From NCBI RefSeq assembly GCF_003261575.2, contig NZ_CP036175.1, positions 6,119,609 to 6,183,608 on the forward strand: 64,000 bases of DNA, read 5' to 3'. The position numbers and the translations under genes are program-made. This document shows, one piece after another, positions 21,578-29,918 of this stretch; the stretch's first letter is position 1; each line of letters starts with the position of its first letter. The notes beneath the pieces are model-generated. The model saw nothing but the letters and a program-made list of their open reading frames with translations. It was not told the origin of the DNA and searched no databases. This stretch comes from Klebsiella huaxiensis (lineage in GTDB: Bacteria; Pseudomonadota; Gammaproteobacteria; Enterobacterales; Enterobacteriaceae).

Positions 21578-22570
21578 TTAAAGAAGGGCAGCGACGCTTT
21601 CACGAACCTGTGTTGGCCATACGCCGCACTGAACCTGCCCGATATGGTCAAGCTGCAGAAGTAGCATTGTCAGGCGAGACTGGCCGATACCGCCGCCGAT
21701 AGTCTGCGGCATTTCTCCGCGCAGCAGCGCCTGGTGCCATTCCAACGTCAGGCGATCTTCATCACCAGTGATCGCGAGCTGGCGTTTCAGCGCCTCAGAA
21801 TCCACGCGGATGCCCATCGAAGAGAGCTCAAAAGCATCTTCCAGGATCGGGTTCCACACCAGGATATCGCCGTTCAGACCGGCAAAACCTTCAGCTGCAG
21901 GCGTGCTCCAGTCATCATAATCCGGAGCACGAACATCGTGACGCTGACCATCAGACAGTTTGCCGCCAATGCCGATCAGAAATACCGCACCCAGCTCTTT
22001 AGCGATCGCCCGCTCGCGGCCTTTAGCATCAAGATCCGGATAACGACTTAATAACTCCTGACTATGAACAAACTGGATCGTCTCCGGCAAGAACGGCGTC
22101 AGGCCAAATTCTTTGCTCACCGCAGCTTCGGTCGCTTTGATCCCGGCATAGATCGCTTCAACGGTCGATTTCAGCGTCCCGCAATGGCGTTCTGCGTCAC
22201 CCATTACGCGCTCCCAGTCCCACTGGTCAACGTAAACGGAATGGATAGCGGTTAATCTGTCTTCATCGGGGCGAAGGGCCTTCATGTGCGTGTACAGCCC
22301 TTCGCCCGCGCTGAAGTCGTGTTGTCCCAGGGTTTGACGCTTCCACTTCGCCAGTGAATGAACCACTTCGAATTGGGCGTCTGGCAGTGTTTTCACTTTC
22401 ACCTGAACCGCTTTTTCGCAACCAGACAGGTTATCCTGAGTCCCATCTCCCACGCGGCTTAAGATGGGGGCCTGGACTTCAATCAGACCGAGCTTATCTT
22501 CAAGCTGACGGGAAAAGTGAGACTTAACGAAACTAATCTGGCGTTGTTTTGCGATGTATGCGGTTTTCAT
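21578..22570 (-). CDS. asnA: AsnA, aspartate-ammonia ligase (asparagine synthetase A)
   Basis: AsnA makes asparagine from aspartate, ammonia and ATP, related in fold to class II aminoacyl-tRNA synthetases. The 330-residue length is that of E. coli AsnA. The class II-like motifs are visible: MKTAYIAKQRQISFVKSHFSRQ start region, SLAKWKRQTL and the C-terminal GGGIGQSRLTMLLLQ motif 3. It is divergent from its activator asnC across 152 nt, which should contain both promoters and the AsnC site. Confidence 0.97.
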   Translation of the reverse strand: MKTAYIAKQRQISFVKSHFSRQLEDKLGLIEVQAPILSRVGDGTQDNLSGCEKAVQVKVKTLPDAQFEVVHSLAKWKRQTLGQHDFSAGEGLYTHMKALRPDEDRLTAIHSVYVDQWDWERVMGDAERHCGTLKSTVEAIYAGIKATEAAVSKEFGLTPFLPETIQFVHSQELLSRYPDLDAKGRERAIAKELGAVFLIGIGGKLSDGQRHDVRAPDYDDWSTPAAEGFAGLNGDILVWNPILEDAFELSSMGIRVDSEALKRQLAITGDEDRLTLEWHQALLRGEMPQTIGGGIGQSRLTMLLLQLDHIGQVQCGVWPTQVRESVAALL

Positions 22571-22683
22571 TTTTTATTACTCCTGCGTCCTGTTGCCATT
22601 GATTAAGCAACAGAACCGCGATGCAATTCAATAATCCAACAACAAAAAGCCTGCTTCGGTTTTAATTCATCAAAATATGGCGC

Positions 22684-22689
22684 TAAAAT
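22684..22689 (+). promoter_or_regulatory. asnCp: Probable -10 element of asnC
   Basis: TAAAAT (22684-22689) lies 33 nt before the asnC ATG, in the 152-nt asnA-asnC divergent region. No strong -35 is visible, fitting an autoregulated promoter. The site of AsnC binding cannot be fixed by eye. Confidence 0.45.
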
Positions 22690-22722
22690 AGAGTGATTCA
22701 TCAAACTTCATAAGAAAAACCT

Positions 22723-23181
22723 ATGGAAAATTATCAAATCGACAATCTGGACCGCGGCATCCTCGAAGCTTTAATGGCCAATGCGCGTACCGCCTATGCC
22801 GAACTGGCGAAACAGTTTGGCGTCAGTCCCGGGACAATTCACGTTCGCGTCGAGAAAATGAAGCAAGCGGGAATTATTACCGGCGCACGCATTGACGTCA
22901 GTCCAAAACAGCTGGGTTACGATGTGGGCTGTTTTATCGGCATCATTCTGAAGAGCGCGAAGGATTACCCTTCCGCACTGGCCAGATTAAACAGTCTGGA
23001 TGAAGTTACCGAAGCGTATTACACCACCGGCCACTACAGCATCTTTATAAAAGTGATGTGCCGATCGATTGATGCCCTTCAACATGTACTTATCAACAAG
23101 ATCCAAACAATCGATGAAATTCAGTCCACTGAAACATTGATCGTTCTGCAGAACCCGATTATGCGTACCATTCGCCCATGA
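22723..23181 (+). CDS. asnC: AsnC, Lrp/AsnC-family regulator
   Basis: AsnC activates asnA transcription in the absence of asparagine and regulates its own gene. The 152-residue protein has the N-terminal helix-turn-helix (residues about 8-60, with AELAKQFGVSPGTIHVRVEKM) and the C-terminal RAM domain (from about 70), ending NPIMRTIRP. Length equals E. coli AsnC. Transcription of asnC and mioC runs toward oriC. Confidence 0.96.
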   Translation: MENYQIDNLDRGILEALMANARTAYAELAKQFGVSPGTIHVRVEKMKQAGIITGARIDVSPKQLGYDVGCFIGIILKSAKDYPSALARLNSLDEVTEAYYTTGHYSIFIKVMCRSIDALQHVLINKIQTIDEIQSTETLIVLQNPIMRTIRP

Positions 23182-23202
23182 TCGGACTTTTTAATCCCAC
23201 AT

Positions 23203-23211
23203 TTTTCCACA
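23203..23211 (+). promoter_or_regulatory. DnaA box at the mioC promoter
   Basis: TTTTCCACA differs from the TTATCCACA consensus at one position. It lies 62 nt before the mioC start, next to the likely promoter around 23231-23250. DnaA is known to repress mioC in E. coli. Confidence 0.7.
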
Positions 23212-23272
23212 GGTAGATCCCAGCTCGCTCACAGCGTACAATACGCCACTCTGAATAGTGGAGCGGGCGATC

Positions 23273-23713
23273 ATGGCAGACATAACTCTTATCAGCGGCA
23301 GTACTTTGGGTAGCGCAGAATATGTATCAGAACATCTGGCGGAAAAGCTGGAAGAGGCTGGTCACGGCACCACTATCCAGCACGGTCCGTTGATTGAGGA
23401 TCTGCAAGCCGAAGGAATCTGGCTGGTTATCTCTTCTACTCATGGTGCTGGCGATATTCCCGATAACTTACTGCCTTTCTATGAAGCGCTTCAGGAGAAG
23501 CAAGTCGATCTTTCTGCGGTCCACTTTGGCGCGATCGGCATCGGTAGTCGTGAATATGACACCTTCTGTGGAGCTATTGATAAAATCGAGGCGGCGCTCA
23601 TAGCATGTGGGGCAAAACAGATCGGCGAAACGCTGAAGATTAATGTCCTCGAACATGAGATTCCTGAAGATCCAGCAGAGATTTGGCTTGGATCCTGGAA
23701 AAATTTGCTATGA
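23273..23713 (+). CDS. mioC: MioC, FMN-binding flavodoxin-like protein
   Basis: MioC is a small FMN protein with flavodoxin fold, implicated in electron transfer to biotin synthase. The 146-residue protein has the FMN phosphate-binding loop SGSTLGSAEYV near residue 8 and the isoalloxazine loops STHGAGDIPDN and GIGSREYDTF. The ATG at 23273 (MADITLI) gives the family length; codons upstream in the same frame are not conserved. Its transcription enters oriC. Confidence 0.96.
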   Translation: MADITLISGSTLGSAEYVSEHLAEKLEEAGHGTTIQHGPLIEDLQAEGIWLVISSTHGAGDIPDNLLPFYEALQEKQVDLSAVHFGAIGIGSREYDTFCGAIDKIEAALIACGAKQIGETLKINVLEHEIPEDPAEIWLGSWKNLL

Positions 23714-23738
23714 GAATTGTAAAGATCCTCGTTTCTTC

Positions 23739-23747
23739 TGTGGATAA
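23739..23747 (-). promoter_or_regulatory. oriC DnaA box R4
   Basis: The minus strand reads TTATCCACA, the perfect high-affinity consensus. It marks the mioC-side edge of the DnaA assembly region. Confidence 0.93.
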
Positions 23748-23777
23748 CTATGCTTAAAAGCTTGGATCAACCGGTAG

Positions 23778-23786
23778 TTATCCAAA
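23778..23786 (+). promoter_or_regulatory. oriC DnaA box R3
   Basis: TTATCCAAA, a one-mismatch box identical to E. coli R3, within the conserved GATCAACCGGTAGTTATCCA segment. Confidence 0.88.
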
Positions 23787-23812
23787 GTATAACCCTTGAC
23801 TGATTTTTGTGC

Positions 23813-23821
23813 TGTGCATAA
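23813..23821 (-). promoter_or_regulatory. oriC DnaA box R2 (variant)
   Basis: The minus strand reads TTATGCACA. The fifth base is G, where E. coli R2 has A and the consensus has C. Position relative to R1, R3 and R4 identifies it as R2. Confidence 0.85.
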
Positions 23822-23887
23822 CCCTTCATTTTGATCCCAGCTTATACGGACCAAGATCACCGATCATTCACAGAGAGTGATCCTTCT

Positions 23888-23900
23888 TAAGCTTTTGATC
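23888..23900 (-). promoter_or_regulatory. oriC IHF binding site
   Basis: The minus strand reads GATCAAAAGCTTA, fitting the WATCAANNNNTTR consensus except at the first base. It lies just inside R1, as in E. coli, where IHF bending helps load DnaA. Confidence 0.75.
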
Positions 23901-23918
23901 TTAAATCGTGGATCTGAC

Positions 23919-23927
23919 TTATCCACA
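23919..23927 (+). promoter_or_regulatory. oriC DnaA box R1
   Basis: TTATCCACA, a perfect consensus box. It is the box adjacent to the unwinding element and is normally occupied by DnaA through the cell cycle. Confidence 0.93.
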
Positions 23928-23935
23928 GATATCGT

Positions 23936-24005
23936 CGATCCTAATAAGAGATCACAATAAAACAGATCTCTAAATAAAAGATCTTCTTTTTAATACTCAG
24001 GATCC
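23936..24005. other. oriC AT-rich DNA unwinding element
   Basis: On the minus strand, segments starting GATCCTGAGTATT, GATCTTTTATTTA, GATCTGTTTTATT and GATCTCTTATTAG lie in series. These are the 13-mer type repeats where the strands first open. Confidence 0.88.
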
Positions 24006-24012
24006 CGGACGC

Positions 24013-24041
24013 TTTCTCGAAAGCCGAAAGTTGAGTAGAAT
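24013..24041 (+). promoter_or_regulatory. mnmG (gidA) promoter
   Basis: -35 TTTCTC (24013-24018) and -10 TAGAAT (24036-24041) have a 17-bp spacer. The GC-rich discriminator CCACGGCCCGGG suggests stringent control. Transcription from here runs away from oriC and is known in E. coli to assist initiation. Confidence 0.75.
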
Positions 24042-24095
24042 CCACGGCCCGGGCTTCAATCCATTTTCAAACCGCTTTATGCGAGGCATACCACC

Positions 24096-25985
24096 ATGTT
24101 TTATCAGGATCCTTTTGACGTCATCATCATTGGCGGGGGTCATGCAGGCACTGAGGCCGCGATGGCCGCAGCGCGAATGGGTCAACAGACTCTGCTTTTG
24201 ACACACAATATCGACACCCTGGGGCAGATGAGCTGCAACCCGGCGATTGGCGGCATTGGGAAAGGACACCTGGTAAAAGAAGTGGATGCGCTTGGCGGCC
24301 TGATGGCGAAGGCAATTGACCATGCTGGTATCCAGTTTAGGATACTAAACGCGAGCAAAGGCCCGGCAGTTCGGGCTACCCGCGCTCAGGCAGACCGTGT
24401 GCTCTATCGCCAGGCTGTACGCACCGCGCTGGAAAACCAGCCGAACCTGATGATCTTCCAACAGGCTGTTGAGGATCTGATTGTTGAGAACGATCGTGTC
24501 GTCGGTGCCGTGACCCAAATGGGCCTCAAATTCCGCGCGAAGGCGGTTGTTCTGACCGTTGGTACATTCCTGGATGGCAAGATTCATATCGGTCTGGATA
24601 ACTACAGCGGTGGCCGTGCCGGCGATCCTCCATCGATCCCCTTGTCCCGGCGTTTGCGTGAATTGCCGCTACGCGTCAGCCGCCTGAAAACCGGTACTCC
24701 GCCACGCATTGATGCGAGAACTATCGACTTCAGCGTTCTGGCTCAGCAGCACGGCGATAATCCGATGCCGGTCTTCTCGTTTATGGGCGATGCTTCCCAG
24801 CATCCGCGGCAGGTACCGTGCTATGTCACTCATACCAACGAGAAAACCCATGACGTGATCCGCAATAACCTCGATCGCAGCCCTATGTATGCTGGGGTGA
24901 TTGAAGGGATCGGCCCGCGTTATTGCCCGTCGATCGAAGACAAGGTGATGCGCTTTGCCGATCGTAACCAGCACCAGATTTTTCTGGAGCCGGAAGGTCT
25001 GACATCCAATGAAATTTATCCAAACGGCATTTCTACCAGCCTGCCGTTTGATGTCCAGATGCAAATCGTCCGCTCAATGCAGGGGATGGAAAATGCAAAA
25101 ATCGTTCGCCCTGGCTACGCTATTGAGTACGATTTCTTTGACCCGCGTGACCTGAAACCGACGCTGGAAAGCAAATTTATTCATGGTTTATTCTTCGCAG
25201 GCCAGATTAACGGCACTACCGGTTACGAAGAAGCTGCCGCACAGGGCCTGCTTGCAGGGCTGAATGCAGCGCGTTTCTCTGCTGAGAAAGAGGGCTGGGC
25301 GCCGGGCCGCTCTCAGGCCTATCTCGGCGTGCTGGTGGACGACCTGTGCACTCTTGGGACCAAAGAACCGTACCGTATGTTTACCTCGCGGGCGGAATAT
25401 CGTCTGATGCTGCGTGAAGACAATGCTGACCTGCGTCTGACCGAACAGGGTCGTGAGTTGGGTCTGGTGGATGACGAACGCTGGGCGCGTTTCAACGAGA
25501 AACTTGAAAGCATTGAGCGTGAACGTCAGCGTCTAAAATCCAGCTGGGTTAATCCGCTGGCAGAAAGCGCTGCGGAAGTGAACGCTCACCTGACTGCGCC
25601 ACTTTCTCGTGAAGCAAGCGGGGAAGACTTACTTCGTCGTCCTGAAATGACCTATGAACAGCTGGTGCAAATGTCACCATTCTCACCAGGTCTTGCAGAT
25701 AAGCAAGCAGCTGAGCAGGTGGAGATTCAGGTTAAGTATGAAGGCTACATCGCTCGTCAGCAGGATGAGATCGAAAAGCAGCAGCGCAATGAAAATACCT
25801 TGCTTCCTGCAACACTTGATTACCGGCTGGTGAACGGATTGTCGAACGAGGTGATTGCTAAGCTCAACGATCACAAACCGTCCTCAATAGGACAGGCATC
25901 GCGTATTTCTGGTATTACGCCAGCGGCAATCTCTATTCTACTGGTGTGGCTGAAAAAACAGGGAATGCTGCGTCGTAGCGCCTGA
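24096..25985 (+). CDS. mnmG: MnmG (GidA), FAD-dependent tRNA U34 carboxymethylaminomethyl modification enzyme
   Basis: MnmG works with MnmE to modify the wobble uridine of certain tRNAs, using FAD, NADH and methylenetetrahydrofolate. The 629-residue length equals E. coli. The FAD-binding GGGHAGTEAA motif lies at residues 13-22 after a beta strand. The GidA signatures GPRYCPSIEDK and GQINGTTGYEEAAAQG are present, and the C-terminal helical domain needed for MnmE contact is intact. Its partner mnmE lies in the same window (59435-60799). Confidence 0.98.
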   Translation: MFYQDPFDVIIIGGGHAGTEAAMAAARMGQQTLLLTHNIDTLGQMSCNPAIGGIGKGHLVKEVDALGGLMAKAIDHAGIQFRILNASKGPAVRATRAQADRVLYRQAVRTALENQPNLMIFQQAVEDLIVENDRVVGAVTQMGLKFRAKAVVLTVGTFLDGKIHIGLDNYSGGRAGDPPSIPLSRRLRELPLRVSRLKTGTPPRIDARTIDFSVLAQQHGDNPMPVFSFMGDASQHPRQVPCYVTHTNEKTHDVIRNNLDRSPMYAGVIEGIGPRYCPSIEDKVMRFADRNQHQIFLEPEGLTSNEIYPNGISTSLPFDVQMQIVRSMQGMENAKIVRPGYAIEYDFFDPRDLKPTLESKFIHGLFFAGQINGTTGYEEAAAQGLLAGLNAARFSAEKEGWAPGRSQAYLGVLVDDLCTLGTKEPYRMFTSRAEYRLMLREDNADLRLTEQGRELGLVDDERWARFNEKLESIERERQRLKSSWVNPLAESAAEVNAHLTAPLSREASGEDLLRRPEMTYEQLVQMSPFSPGLADKQAAEQVEIQVKYEGYIARQQDEIEKQQRNENTLLPATLDYRLVNGLSNEVIAKLNDHKPSSIGQASRISGITPAAISILLVWLKKQGMLRRSA

Positions 25986-26007
25986 TCTTTCCCTGATAGA
26001 GATATTT

Positions 26008-26039
26008 GGCGGATAGCGCATTCGTATCCGCCCTTTTAA
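26008..26039 (+). terminator. Terminator or attenuator between mnmG and rsmG
   Basis: GGCGGATA (26008-26015) and TATCCGCC (26025-26032) form an 8-bp stem with a 9-nt loop, followed by CTTTTAATT. The T-run is short, so partial readthrough into rsmG is likely. Confidence 0.75.
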
Positions 26040-26099
26040 TTCATCAGCCCGGTAAGCGTTATCGCCTCTGGGCTCATTGTTTTTAGATAGGTATTGACC

Positions 26100-26723
26100 G
26101 TGCTTAACAAACTTTCTCGTCTGCTGGCTGAAGCAGGTATTTCGCTTACCGATCACCAGAAAAATCAGCTGGTAGCCTATGTGGGCATGCTGGATAAGTG
26201 GAATAAGGCTTATAACCTGACCTCCGTTCGCGATCCGAACGAGATGCTGGTTCGCCACATTCTCGATAGCATCATTGTTGCGCCGCACCTTAAAGGAACT
26301 CGTTTTATTGATGTGGGCACCGGTCCTGGGCTGCCGGGGATCCCGCTGGCTATCGTACGTCCTGAATCCCATTTCACCTTACTGGACAGCCTTGGCAAAC
26401 GCGTGCGCTTCCTCCGACAGGTCCAGCATGAGCTAAAACTGGAAAACATCACCCCGGTACAAAGCCGTGTGGAGGAGTTTCCGGCAGAGCCGCCGTTTGA
26501 CGGCGTGATTAGCCGCGCATTTGCGTCTCTGAATGACATGGTGAGCTGGTGCCATCATTTACCCGCAGAGAACGGACACTTCTATGCGCTCAAAGGTTTA
26601 GCGCAGGAAGAGGAAATGGCAAATCTACCGGAAGGGTACGTCATTAATGACGTTTTTGAACTGCATGTTCCTCAGTTGGAAGGGGAGCGTCACCTGGTGG
26701 TGATTCAGCCAAAAATGATTTAA
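26100..26723 (+). CDS. rsmG: RsmG (GidB), 16S rRNA G527 N7-methyltransferase
   Basis: RsmG methylates N7 of G527 in 16S rRNA with S-adenosylmethionine; its loss gives low-level streptomycin resistance. I chose the GTG at 26100 (MLNKLSRLL), which gives 207 residues like E. coli and has TAGG upstream. A TTG two codons earlier is less likely. The SAM-binding loop DVGTGPGLPGIPLAI lies near residue 72. The SRAFASL motif and RHLVVI end are conserved. It follows mnmG by 114 nt. Confidence 0.96.
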   Translation: MLNKLSRLLAEAGISLTDHQKNQLVAYVGMLDKWNKAYNLTSVRDPNEMLVRHILDSIIVAPHLKGTRFIDVGTGPGLPGIPLAIVRPESHFTLLDSLGKRVRFLRQVQHELKLENITPVQSRVEEFPAEPPFDGVISRAFASLNDMVSWCHHLPAENGHFYALKGLAQEEEMANLPEGYVINDVFELHVPQLEGERHLVVIQPKMI

Positions 26724-26807
26724 TTTTTATCAAAAAATGTGAAAAAAAGATGGGCCGTGCATGTTACAAAAATAAAAGTCACGGCAGGTTATTACCGGAC
26801 TATCTTT

Positions 26808-26834
26808 AACCATGGTTTCACCATGGTTTTTCTT
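26808..26834 (+). terminator. Terminator downstream of rsmG
   Basis: AACCATGG (26808-26815) and CCATGGTT (26821-26828) form a perfect 8-bp stem with a 5-nt loop, followed by TTTCTTTC. It separates the mnmG-rsmG unit from the atp operon. Confidence 0.85.
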
Positions 26835-27218
26835 TCTGTTAACTTTGTCTTGTTACTTTACGGGCTGAATAGTCAACATTGAAAATATCAGGACGCTAAA
26901 AATCGTGCTGCTTACGCTTCATACTGATGTTAAATATTTATTATGAATGTCAATAAAAGGTTTTTATTGTATGTGGGGTTGTTTTAGAAATAATACCCAC
27001 TTTTTATGTTGAATATCAAACGGATAAATTTTTAAGTTTTATGTACAGAATTAATTCGATTTCACTAAAAATGTCTATTATGTGATCTGATGCACGCTTT
27101 AATTGCCGTGTTTTCGCGTTATTTGCAGTTTTGCATGACTGCTCACAGATCGGTGAAATGCATGAAAAGTTGTCTGTCGGAAAATAATTAAACATTTATT
27201 CACTATTTTGCTACTTAT
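26835..27218. other. Long AT-rich non-coding region upstream of the atp promoter
   Basis: I see no supported gene here. The stretch is AT-rich and leads up to the atp promoter; a comparable long gap is present in E. coli between gidB and atpI. A 14-codon frame at 26943 lacks a good ribosome binding site. Short inverted repeats occur but none has terminator form. Confidence 0.6.
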
Positions 27219-27249
27219 TGTTTGAAATCACGGGGCGTCACCGTATAAT
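27219..27249 (+). promoter_or_regulatory. atpIp: Main promoter of the ATP synthase operon
   Basis: A consensus -10 TATAAT (27244-27249) is preceded by a TTGTTTGAAA -35 region (27219-27228), with the exact spacing uncertain. The sequence matches the known E. coli atp (unc) promoter. The atpI start is about 90 nt downstream. Confidence 0.85.
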
Positions 27250-27339
27250 TTGTCCGCTTTTTGATGCTTGACTCTTCGTCTTAAAGGACGTTTTATACGA
27301 CACGCGACATACCTCGAAGGGAGCAGGAGTAAAAACGTG

Positions 27340-27720
27340 ATGTCAGTGTCGCTCTTGAGTCGAAACGTTGCTCGTAAGCTTCTGTTTATTCAGTTACTGG
27401 CAGTAATAGCAAGTGGACTGCTGTTCAGCCTCAAAGACCCTTTCTGGGGCATCTCCGCCGTTAGCGGGGGTTTGGCGGTTATTTTGCCAAACATGATATT
27501 TATGATTTTTGCCTGGCGTCATCAGGCGCATACACCAGCTAAAGGCCGAGTGGCCTGGACCTTCGCCTTCGGTGAAGCTTTTAAGGTGTTGCTGACCTTC
27601 GCCCTTCTGGCGGTGGCGCTGGCGGTTTTCAAAGTGGTGTTTTTGCCGCTGATAGTGACGTGGGTTTTGGTGCTGGTGGTACAAATTCTGGCGCCAGCTG
27701 TAATTAACAACAAAGGGTAA
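27340..27720 (+). CDS. atpI: AtpI, ATP synthase assembly accessory protein
   Basis: AtpI is a small membrane protein that assists c-ring assembly and is not part of the final enzyme. The 126-residue protein has about four hydrophobic segments. The ATG at 27340 (MSVSLLSRNVARK) gives the E. coli length. GCAGGAG lies 10 nt upstream and a GTG codon immediately precedes the ATG as a possible alternative. The frame open further upstream is not conserved. First gene of the operon, 8 nt before atpB. Confidence 0.94.
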   Translation: MSVSLLSRNVARKLLFIQLLAVIASGLLFSLKDPFWGISAVSGGLAVILPNMIFMIFAWRHQAHTPAKGRVAWTFAFGEAFKVLLTFALLAVALAVFKVVFLPLIVTWVLVLVVQILAPAVINNKG

Positions 27721-27728
27721 AAGGCATC

Positions 27729-28544
<816 letters not shown>

Positions 28545-28550
28545 TTTTTA

Positions 28551-28591
28551 CCAACATACTACGTTTTAACTGAAACAAACTGGAGACTGTC
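28551..28591 (+). promoter_or_regulatory. atpE translational enhancer and ribosome binding site
   Basis: The stretch before atpE contains GTTTTAACTGAAACAAAC followed by TGGAGACTGTC. This is the strong translation initiation region known from E. coli atpE, which allows about ten c subunits to be made per complex from a single-copy gene in a polycistronic mRNA. Confidence 0.8.
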
Positions 28592-28831
<240 letters not shown>

Positions 28832-28887
28832 TAAGTTGTTCGAAAGAAACCTAAGCCACAGAGTTATTTTTTAAGAGGTATTGTGCT

Positions 28888-29358
28888 GTGAACATGAACG
28901 CAACAATCCTCGGCCAGGCCATCGCGTTTGTTATCTTCGTATGGTTCTGCATGAAGTATGTATGGCCGCCGTTAATGGCTGCCATCGAAAAGCGCCAGAA
29001 AGAAATTTCTGACGGTTTAGCTTCTGCAGAACGCGCTAAGAAAGATTTGGACCTTGCACAGGCCAACGCGACCGACCAGCTGAAAAAAGCGAAAGCGGAA
29101 GCCCAGGTAATCATCGAGCAGGCGAACAAGCGTCGCTCTCAGATTCTGGACGAAGCCAAAGCTGAAGCAGAACAGGAACGCACCAAAATCGTCGCACAGG
29201 CGCAGGCTGAAATCGATGCCGAACGTAAACGTGCTCGTGAGGAGCTGCGTAAGCAGGTCGCTATCCTGGCTGTTGCTGGCGCCGAGAAGATCATCGAACG
29301 TTCCGTGGATGAAGCTGCTAACAGCGACATCGTGGATAAACTTGTCGCTGAACTGTAA
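28888..29358 (+). CDS. atpF: AtpF, ATP synthase F0 subunit b
   Basis: Subunit b is the peripheral stalk, as a dimer. The 156-residue protein has one N-terminal membrane helix (residues about 5-25) and then a long charged Ala-rich coiled coil. It starts with GTG at 28888, two codons before an internal ATG, giving the E. coli length and start context (AAGAGGTATTGTGCT upstream). Confidence 0.97.
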   Translation: MNMNATILGQAIAFVIFVWFCMKYVWPPLMAAIEKRQKEISDGLASAERAKKDLDLAQANATDQLKKAKAEAQVIIEQANKRRSQILDEAKAEAEQERTKIVAQAQAEIDAERKRAREELRKQVAILAVAGAEKIIERSVDEAANSDIVDKLVAEL

Positions 29359-29372
29359 GGAGGGAGGGGCTG

Positions 29373-29906
29373 ATGTCTGAATTTGTAACGGTAGCTCGCC
29401 CCTACGCCAAAGCAGCTTTTGACTTTGCCGTCGAACACAACAGTGTTGAACGCTGGCAGGATATGCTGGCGTTTGTCGCTGAAGTGACTAAAAACGAACA
29501 AATGGCAGAGCTACTCTCTGGTGCACTGGCACCGGAAACGCTCTCTGATGCGTTTATCGCGGTTTGCGGTGAGCAACTGGACGAAAATGGTCAAAACCTG
29601 ATTCGGGTAATGGCTGAAAATGGTCGTCTGAAAGCGCTCCCTGATGTTCTTGAGCAGTTCATTCACCTGCGTGCTGCCAGTGAGGCAACCGCAGAGGTAG
29701 AAGTTATTTCTGCCAACAAAATGAGTGAAGAACAGCTTGCGAAAATCGCCAGCGCGATGGAAAAACGTCTGTCACGCAAAGTTAAGCTGAATTGCAAAAT
29801 CGATAAGTCTGTAATGGCAGGCGTAATCATCCGTTCGGGTGATATGGTCATTGATGGCAGCGTACGCGGCCGTCTTGAGCGCCTTGCAGACGTCTTGCAG
29901 TCTTAA
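29373..29906 (+). CDS. atpH: AtpH, ATP synthase F1 subunit delta
   Basis: Subunit delta sits on top of F1 and binds the b-subunit stalk. The 177-residue protein begins MSEFVTVARPYAKAAFDFA, typical of delta/OSCP. It has the C-terminal OSCP signature VMAGVIIRSGDMVIDGSVRGRLERL. Preceded by AAGGAGGGAG, a very strong ribosome binding site. Confidence 0.97.
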   Translation: MSEFVTVARPYAKAAFDFAVEHNSVERWQDMLAFVAEVTKNEQMAELLSGALAPETLSDAFIAVCGEQLDENGQNLIRVMAENGRLKALPDVLEQFIHLRAASEATAEVEVISANKMSEEQLAKIASAMEKRLSRKVKLNCKIDKSVMAGVIIRSGDMVIDGSVRGRLERLADVLQS

Positions 29907-29918
29907 GGGGACTGGAGC

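Larger units (their letters stand above)
23720..24005. other. oriC: oriC, chromosomal replication origin
   Basis: The mioC-mnmG interval holds all parts of an enterobacterial oriC, read right to left. These are an AT-rich unwinding element with GATC-starting 13-mers (about 23936-24005), box R1 (23919-23927), an IHF site (23888-23900), R2 (23813-23821), R3 (23778-23786) and R4 (23739-23747). I count 13 GATC Dam sites between 23724 and 24001, the substrate for SeqA. Box order and orientation equal the E. coli origin. Confidence 0.97.

Noticed and set aside
26943..26987. 14-codon frame upstream of the atp operon
   Set aside because: No convincing ribosome binding site, low-complexity AT-rich DNA, no terminator or promoter associated with it.
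27268..27339. N-terminal extension of atpI in the long open frame
   Set aside because: It overlaps the mRNA leader of the known atp promoter and lacks family similarity; the 27340 start gives the standard 126 residues.
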